Assembly: GCA_030386875.1 (NCBI GenBank)
Contig: CM059577.1
Coordinates: forward strand, 25,726,022-25,790,021
Direction of reading: 5' to 3'
Length of the DNA: 64,000 nucleotides
DNA from: Morinoia aosen
Lineage: Eukaryota; Arthropoda; Malacostraca; Amphipoda; Talitridae
Position 1 is the stretch's first letter. Each line of letters begins with the position of its first letter. Below are positions 56,105-64,000 of this stretch, in pieces. The notes under the pieces were generated by a model. It was not told the DNA's origin. It was given only the letters and a program-made list of their open reading frames with translations, and did no database searches. Position numbers and translations under genes: made by a program.

Positions 56105-56848
56105 CGTACACGTTCTTGCTCTCCTACACACCTTAATACTTTCTCTTACTCGTTCTTTCTCTTATATCGCACCCTTATACTCTACTCTTACTCGTTCTTT
56201 CTCTTCTATCGCACCTTAATACTTTCTCTTACTCGTTCTTTCTCTTCTATCGCACCCTTATACTTTTCTCTTACTCGTTCTTTCACTTTTACGCGTTCTA
56301 ATACTTTCTCTTACTCGTTCTTTCTCTTCTATCGCGCCCTCATACTTTTCTCTTACTCGTTCTTTCTCTTCTATCGCACCCTCATACTTTTCTCTTACTC
56401 GTTCTTTCACTTCTATCGCACCCTTATACTTTTCTCTTACTCGTTCTTTCTCTTCTATCGCACCCTTATACTTTTCTCTTACTCGTTCTTTCTCTTCTAT
56501 CGCGCCCTTATACTTTTCTCTTACTCGTTCTTTCACTTCTATCGCACCCTTATACTTTTCTCTTACTCGTTCTTTCTCTTCTATCGCACCCTTATACTTT
56601 TCTCTTACTCGTTCTTTCTCTTTTACGCATCCTAATACTTTCTCTTACTCGTTCTTTCTCTTTTACGCATCCTAATACTTTCTCTTACTCGTTCTTTCTC
56701 TTTTACGCATCCTAATACTTTCTCTTACTCGTTCTTTCTCTTTTACGCATCCTAATACTTTCTCTTACTCGTTCTTTCTCTTTTACGCATCCTAATACTT
56801 TCTCTTACTCGTTCTTTCTCTTTTACGCATCCTAATACCTTCTCTTAC
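56105..56848. repeat. 42-bp then 40-bp pyrimidine-rich minisatellite
   Basis: Left part, to about 56620: units with TACTCGTTCTTTCTCTTCTA and TCGCACCCTTATACTTTTCT, 42 bp. Right part: TACTCGTTCTTTCTCTTTTA and CGCATCCTAATACTTTCTCT, 40 bp and almost identical copies. The switch is sharp. About 17 units in total. Confidence 0.95.
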
Positions 56849-57320
56849 ACTGCCACGTCGATTCAAAAACCCACCCTCTATCACATAGGAATTAGCCCGT
56901 TTTTTCACTTACGTACGTACACACGTACGGGTATTAGTGTACGGGTACGAGAACTTTTTTCACACACACACACTCTCACGCACACAGACGCAAAAACACA
57001 CGCACATTCACACGCACACATACACACACACGCATGTACGAGTAGACGCACATTCACACACAAACGCACACACACACACGTACGTACAAGCATGAGACTG
57101 CAGTATAAAACGAATACGAGCATGCGGTCGTCTCGTGCGTTCGATGATCCCTTATCTCAGGTATACGCGTACTGATTTGTGGTATGTGAGAGACTAAGTA
57201 TATATACTAATGCATTATTTGTAATACTTCACGCGCTATGGTGGATAAGTATCTCAAATCTGATCATCGTGCTGCGCTGATCCCTGAACTTACGCGTGCC
57301 GGCCCTGTGGCAGGTGTCTT
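56849..57320. other. unique region with CA/ACG microsatellite
   Basis: ACACACACGCACA-rich sequence at about 56915-57085 with ACGTACGTAC words. The rest is unique. No gene. Confidence 0.6.
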
Positions 57321-60300
57321 GTGTGTGCGTTGTGTGTTGTGGGTGTTGGTTGTGATTGTGAGTGTTGGTTGTGATTGTGAGTGTTGGTTGTGATTGTGAG
57401 TGTTGGTTGTGATTGTGAGTGTTGGTTGTGAGTGTGAGTGTTGGTTGTGAGTGTGAGTGTTGGTTGTGATTGTGAGTGTTGGTTGTGATTGTGAGTGTGG
57501 TTGTGATTGTGAGTGTTGGTTGTGAGTGTGAGTGTTGGTTGTGATTGTGAGTGTTGGTTGTGATTGTGAGTGTTGTTGTGATTGTGGGTGTTGGTTGTGA
57601 TTGTGAGTGTTGGTTGTGATTGTGAGTGTTGGTTGTGATTGTGAGTGTTGGTTGTGATTGTGAGTGTTGGTTGTGATTGTGAGTGTTGGTTGTGATTGTA
57701 AGTGTTGGTTGTGATTGTGAGTGTTGGTTGTGATTGTGAGTGTTGGTTGTGAATGTGAGTGTTGGTTGTGATTGTGAGTGTTGGTTGTGATTGTGAGTGT
57801 TGGTTGTGATTGTGAGTGTTGTAATTGTGAATGTTGATTGAGATTGTGAGTGTTGGTTGTGATTGTGAGTGTTGATTGTGATTGTGAGTGTTGGTTGTGA
57901 TTGTGAGTGTTGGTTGTGATTGTGAGTGTTGGTTGTGATTGTGAGTGTTGGTTGTGATTGTGAGTGTTGTTGTGATTGTGTGTGTTGGTTGTGATTGTGA
58001 GTGTTGGTTGTGATTGTGAGTGTTGGTTGTGAGTGTGAGTGTTGGTTGTGATTGTGAGTGTTGGTTGTGATTGTGAGTGTTGGTTGTGATTGTGAGTGTT
58101 GGTTGTGATTGTGAGTGTTGGTTGTGATTGTGAGTGTTGGTTGTGATTGTGAGTGTTGGTTGTGATTGTGAGTGTTGGTTGTGATTGTGAGTGTTGGTTG
58201 TGATTGTGAGTGTTGGTTGTGAGTGTGAGTGTTGGTTGTGATTGTGAGTGTTGGTTGTGATTGTGAGTGTTGTTGTGATTGTGGGTGTTGGTTGTGATTG
58301 TGAGTGTTGGTTGTGATTGTGAGTGTTGGTTGTGATTGTGAGTGTTGGTTGTGATTGTGAGTGTTGTTGTGATTGTGAGTGTTGGTTGTGATTGTGAGTG
58401 TTGGTTGTGATTGTGAGTGTTGGTTGTGAGTGTGAGTGTTGGTTGTGATTGTGAGTGTTGGTTGTGATTGTGAGTGTTGGTTGTGATTGTGAGTGTTGGT
58501 TGTGATTGTGAGTGTTGGTTGTGATTGTGAGTGTTGGTTGTGATTGTGAGTGTTGTTGTGATTGTGAGTGTTGTTGTGATTGTGAGTGTTGGTGTGATTG
58601 TGAGTGTTGGTTGTGATTGTGAGTGTTGGTTGTGATTGTGAGTGTTGGTTGTGATTGTGAGTGTTGGTTGTGATTGTGAGTGTTGGTTGTGATTGTGAGT
58701 GTTGGTTGTGATTGTGAGTGTTGGTTGTGATTGTGAGTGTTGGTTGTGATTGTGAGTGTTGGTTGTGATTGTGAGTGTTGGTTGTGATTGTGGTGTGGTT
58801 GTGATTGTGAGTGTTGGTTGTGATTGTGAGTGTTGGTTGTGATTGTGAGTGTTGGTTGTGATTGTGAGTGTTGGTTGTGATTGTGAGTGTTGGTTGTGAT
58901 TGTGAGTGTTGGTTGTGATTGTGAGTGTTGGTTGTGATTGTGAGTGTTGGTTGTGATTGTGAGTGTTGGTTGTGATTGTGAGTGTTGGTTGTGATTGTGA
59001 GTGTTGGTTGTGATTGTGAGTGTTGGTTGTGATTGTGAATGTTGGTTGTGATTGTGAGTGTTGGTTGTGATTGTGAGTGTTGGTTGTGATTGTGAGTGTT
59101 GGTTGTGATTGTGAGTGTTGGTTGTGATTGTGGTGTTGGTTGTGATTGTGAGTGTTGGTTGTGATTGTGAGTGTTGGTTGTGATTGTGAGTGTTGGTTGT
59201 GATTGTGAGTGTTGGTTGTGATTGTGAGTGTTGGTTGTGATTGTGAGTGTTGGTTGTGATTGTGAGTGTTGGTTGTGATTGTGAGTGTTGGTTGTGATTG
59301 TGAGTGTTGGTTGTGATTGTGAGTGTTGGTTGTGATTGTGAGTGTTGGTTGTGATTGTGAGTGTTGGTTGTGATTGTGAGTGTTGGTTGTGATTGTGAGT
59401 GTTGGTTGTGATTGTGAGTGTTGGTTGTGATTGTGAGTGTTGGTTGTGATTGTGAGTGTTGGTTGTGATTGTGAGTGTTGGTTGTGATTGTGAGTGTTGG
59501 TTGTGATTGTGAGTGTTGGTTGTGATTGTGAGTGTTGGTTGTGATGGGTGTTGGTTGATTGTGAGTGTTGGTTGTGAGTGTGAGTGTGTGATTGTGAGTG
59601 TTGGTTGTGATTGTGAGTGTTGGTTGTGATTGTGAGTGGTTGGTTGTGATTGTGAGTGTTGGTTGTGATTGTGAGTGTTGGTTGTGATTGTGAGTGTTGG
59701 TTGTGATTGTGAGTGTTGGTTGTGATTGTGAGTGTTGGTTGTGATTGTGAGTGTTGGTTGTGATTGTGAGTGTTGGTTGTGATTGTGAGTGTGGTTGATG
59801 TGAGTGTTGGTTGTGATTGTGAGTGTTGGTTGTGATTGTGAGTGTTGGTTGTGATTGTGAGTGTTGGTTGTGAGTGTGAGTGTTGGTTGTGATTGTGAGT
59901 GTTGGTTGTGATTGTGAGTGTTGGTTGTGATTGTGAGTGTTGGTTGTGATTGTGAGTGTTGTTGTGATTGTGAGTGTTGGTTGTGATTGTGAGTGTTGGT
60001 TGTGATTGTGAGTGTTGGTTGTGATTGTGAGTGTTGGTTGTGATTGTGAGTGTTGGTTGTGATTGTGAGTGTTGGTTGTGAGTGTGATGTGGTTGTGATT
60101 GTGTGTTGGTTGTGATTGTGAGTGTTGGTTGTGATTGTGAGTGTTGGTTGTGATTGTGAGTGGTTGGTTGTGATTGTGTGAGTGTTGGTTGTGATTGTGA
60201 GTGTTGGTTGGTTGTGTGTGTTGTTGTGTTGTGAGTGTTGGTTGTGATTGTGAGTGTTGGTTGTGATTGTGAGTGTTGGTTGTGATTGTGAGTGTCGGTT

Positions 60301-63300
60301 GTGATTGTGAGTGTTGGTTGTGATTGTGAGTGTTGGTTGTGATTGTGAGTGTTGGTTGTGATTGTGAGTGTTGGTTGTGATTGTGAGTGTTGTTGTGATT
60401 GTGAGTGTTGGTTGTGATTGTGAGTGTTGGTTGATTGTGAGTGTTGGTTGTGATTGCGAGTGTTGGTTGTGATTGTGAGTGTTGTTGTGATTGTGAGTGT
60501 CGGTTGTGATTGTGAGTGTTGGTTGTGAGTGTGTTGATTGTGAGTGTTGGTTGTGATTGTGAGTGTTGGTTGTGATTGTGAGTGTTGTGATTGTGAGTGT
60601 GATTGTGATTGTGATGTTGTGTTGTGAGTGTTGGTTGTGAGTGTGAGTGTTGGTTGTGATTGTGAGTGTTGGTTGTGATTGTGAGTGTTGGTTGTGATTG
60701 TGAGTGTGTTGTGTTGGTTGTGATTGTGAGTGTTGGTTGTGATTGGAGTGTTGTTGTGATTGTGAGTGTTGGTTGTGATTGTGAGTGTTGTTGTGATTGT
60801 GAGTGTTGGTTGTGATTGTGAGTGTTGGTTGTGATTGTGAGTGTTGGTTGTGATTGTGAGTGTTGGTTGTGATTGTGAGTGTTGGTTGTGATTGTTGTGA
60901 GTGTTGTTGTGATTGAGTGTTGTGATTGTGTGTTGTTGTGATTGTGATGTGTGGTTGTGATTGTGTGTTGTGATTGTGAGTGTTGGTTGTGATTGTGAGT
61001 GTTGGTTGTGATTGTGAGTTGTGAGTGTTGGTTGTGATTGTGAGTGTTGGTTGTGATTGTGAGTGTTGGTTGTGATTGTGAGTGTTGGTTGTGATTGTGA
61101 GTGTTGGTTGTGATTGTGAGTGTTGGTTGTGATTGTGAGTGTTGGTTGTGATTGTGAGTGTTGGTTGTGATTGTGAGTGTTGGTTGTGATTGTGAGTGTT
61201 GTTGTGATTGTGAGTGTTGGTTGTGATTGTGAGTGTTGGTTGTGATTGTGAGTGTTGGTTGTGAGTGTTGGTTGTGATTGTTGATTGTGAGTGTTGGTTG
61301 TGATTGTGAGTGTTGGTTGTGATTGTGAGTGTTGGTTGTGATTGTGAGTGTGTGTTGTGATTGTGAGTGTTGTTGTGATTGTGAGTGTTGTGATTGTGAG
61401 TGTTGGTTGTGATTGTGAGTGTTGGTTGTGATTGTGAGTGTTGGTTGTGATTGTGAGTGTTGGTTGTGATTGTGAGTGTTGGTTGTGATTGTGAGTGTTG
61501 GTTGTGATTGTGAGTGTTGGTTGTGATTGTGAGTGTTGGTTGTGATTGTGTGATTGTGATTGTGAGTGTTGTGATTGTGAGTGTTGGTTGTGATTGTGAG
61601 TGTTGGTTGTGATTGTGAGTGTTGGTTGTGATTGTGAGTGTTGGTTGTGATTGTGAGTGTTGGTTGTGAGTGAGAGTGTTGGTTGTGATTGTGAGTGTTG
61701 GTTGTGATTGTGAGTGTTGGTTGTGATTGTGAGTGTTGGTTGTGATTGTGAGTGTTGGTTGTGATTGTGAGTGTTGGTTGTGATTGTGAGTGTTGGTTGT
61801 GAGTGTGAGTGTTGGTTGTGATTGTGAGTGTTGGTTGTGATTGTGAGTGTTGGTTGTGATTGTGAGTGTTGGTTGTGATTGTGAGTGTTGGTTGTGATTG
61901 TGAGTGTTGGTTGTGATTGTGAGTGTTGGTTGTGATTGTGAGTGTTGGTTGTGATTGTGAGTGTTGGTTGTGATTGTGAGTGTTGGTTGTGATTGTGAGT
62001 GTTGGTTGTGATTGTGAGTGTTGGTTGTGATTGTGAGTGTTGGTTGTGATTGTGAGTGTTGGTTGTGATTGTGAGTGTTGGTTGTGATTGTGAGTGTTGG
62101 TTGTGATTGTGAGTGTTGGTTGTGATGTGAGTGTTGTGTTGGTTGTGATTGTGAGTGTTGGTTGTGATTGTGAGTGTTGGTTGTGATTGTGAGTGTTGTG
62201 ATTGTGAGTGTTGGTTGTGATTGTGAGTGTTGGTTGTGATTGTGAGTGTTGGTTGTGATTGTGAGTTGTTGTGATTGTGAGTGTTGGTTGTGATTGTGAG
62301 TGTTGGTTGTGATTGTGAGTGTTGGTTGTGATTGTGAGTGTTGGTTGTGATTGTGAGTGTTGGTTGTGATTGTGAGTGTTGGTTGTGATTGTGAGTGTTG
62401 GTTGTGATTGTGAGTGTTGGTTGTGATTGTGAGTGTTGGTTGTGATTGTGAGTGTGTTGTGATTGTGAGTGGTTGTGATTGTGGTTGGTTGTGAGTGTTG
62501 TTTGATGTGAGTGTTGTTGTGATTGAGTGTTGGTTGTGATTGTGAGTGTTGGTTGTGATTGTGAGTGTTGGTTGTGATTGTGAGTGTTGGTTGTGATTGT
62601 GAGTGTTGGTTGTGATTGTGAGTGTTGGTTGTGATTGTGAGTGTTGGTTGTGATTGTGAGTGTTGGTTGTGATTGTGAGTGTTGGTTGTGATTGTGAGTG
62701 TTGGTTGTGATTGTGAGTGTTGGTTGTGAGTGTGAGTGTTGGTTGTGATTGTGAGTGTTGGTTGTGATTGTGAGTGTTGGTTGTGATTGTGAGTGTTGGT
62801 TGTGATTGTGAGTGTTGGTTGTGATTGTGAGTGTTTGGTTGTGATTGTGAGTGTTGGTTGTGATTGTGAGGGTTGGTTGTGATTGTGAGTGTGGTGTGTT
62901 GTGAGTGTTGGTTGTGATTGTGAGTGTTGGTTGTGATTGTGAGTGTTGGTTGTGATTGTGAGTGTTGGTTGTGATTGTGAGTGTTGGTTGTGATTGTGAG
63001 TGTTGGTTGTGATTGTGAGTGTTGGTTGTGATTGTGAGTGTTGTTGTGATTGTGAGTGTCGGTTGTGATTGAGTGTTGGTTGTGATTGTGAGTGTTGGTT
63101 GTGATTGTGAGTGTTGGTTGTGATTGTGAGTGTTGGTTGTGATTGTGAGTGTTGGTTGTGATTGTGAGTGTTGGTTGTGATTGTGAGTGTTGGTGGTGAT
63201 TAGTGTCGGTTGTGATTGTGAGTGTCGGTTGTGATTGTGAGTGTAGGTTGTGATTGTGAGTGTTGGTTGTGATTGTGTGTGTTGTTGTGATTGTGAGTGT

Positions 63301-64000
63301 TGGTTGTGATTGTGAGTGTTGGTTGTGATTGTGAGTGTTGGGTTGTGATTGTGTGAGTGTTGGTTGTGATTGTGAGTGTTGGTTGTGATTGTGAGTGTTG
63401 GTTGTGATTGTGAGTGTTGGTTGTGATTGTGAGTGTTGGTTGTGATTGTGAGTGTTGGTTGTGATTGTGAGTGTTGGTGTGATTGTGAGTGTTGGTTGTG
63501 ATTGTGAGTGTTGGTTGTGATTGTGAGTGTTGGTTGTGATTGTGAGTGTTGGTTGTGATTGTGAGTGTTGGTTGTGATGTGAGTGTTGGTTGTGATTGTG
63601 AGTGTTGGTTGTGATTGTGAGGGTTGGTTGTGATTGTGAGTGTTGGTTGTGATTGTGAGTGTTGGTTGTGATTGTGAGTGTTGTTGTGATTGTGAGGGTT
63701 GGTGTGATTGTGAGTGTTGGTTGTGATTGTGTGTTGGTTGTGATTGTGAGTGTTGGTTGTGATTGTGTGGTTGGATTGTGAGGGTTGGTGTTGGGAGTGT
63801 TGGTTGTGATTGTGAGGTTGGTTGTGATTGTGAGTGTTGGTTGTGATTGTGAGTGGTTGGTGTTGTGAGTGTTGGGTTGTGATTGTGAGTGTTGGTTGTG
63901 ATTGTGAGTGTTGGTTGTGATTGTTGAGTGTTGGTTGTGATTGTGAGTGTTGGTTGTGATTGTGAGTGTTGGTTGTGGATTGTGAGTGGTGTGTTGGTGG
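57321..64000. repeat. 19-bp GT-rich satellite, at least 350 copies, open to the right
   Basis: The unit is TTGGTTGTGATTGTGAGTG. Up to about 59.5 kb irregular units are rare; beyond it many units have single-base or few-base gains and losses. The plus strand has no C from 57329 to 60295. The array continues past the window end, so its full size is unknown. Confidence 0.98.

Overview
This is a eukaryotic, almost certainly animal, non-coding window. I find no host protein-coding gene, rRNA or functional tRNA. A decayed Tc1-type transposase, a Penelope-like retroelement end with a GIY-YIG endonuclease remnant and three different tRNA-derived SINE heads point to a metazoan, plausibly an arthropod or other invertebrate; nothing fixes the species.

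The dominant content is tandem repeats. More than 40 sequence-unrelated arrays, with units of 7 to 107 bp, cover about 36 kb of the 64 kb by my hand tally. Left part (1-15.6 kb): a 15-bp array already running at base 1, a back-to-back trio (21 bp, then 6/9 bp, then G-rich about 24 bp), a 10-bp GT-rich array, a 20-bp array, 14-bp and 7-bp arrays, a 15-bp CCACCGTCA-type array and a mixed 12/13-bp array. Middle (16-39 kb): arrays of 19, 23, 36, 22, 62, 64, 82, 66, 40/46 (palindromic), 19, 18, 59, about 30 (G-rich) and 27 bp, with older degenerate arrays between them. Right part (40-64 kb): arrays of 30, 107, 22, 14, 20, 20, 55 and 42/40 bp, and finally a 19-bp GT-rich array of at least 6.68 kb that runs off the window end. 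Many arrays show higher-order structure. Very long open frames exist in most arrays, often on both strands; they result from stop-free units and are not genes.

Interspersed elements: a dispersed family of about 330 bp that I do not recognise, with five copies all on the plus strand (about 12.56, 30.31, 39.03, 43.42 and 52.73 kb), three of which end within about 70 bp of a tandem array; three tRNA-type SINEs (17.6 kb minus, 33.5 kb plus, 53.1 kb plus, the last with 41-43 bp flanking duplications); a broken Tc1-like DD34E transposon at 46.9-48.1 kb; a Penelope-like terminus with 340-bp inverted arms and hammerhead-like cores at 54.15-54.97 kb; and small MITE-like foldbacks at 36.97 and 55.16 kb.

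Because there are no host genes, there is no pathway to describe. The interest lies in array birth, higher-order duplication, association of one dispersed family with array edges, and palindromic or strand-asymmetric units. Dense small indels in the terminal array beyond about 59.5 kb may be an assembly-quality signal.
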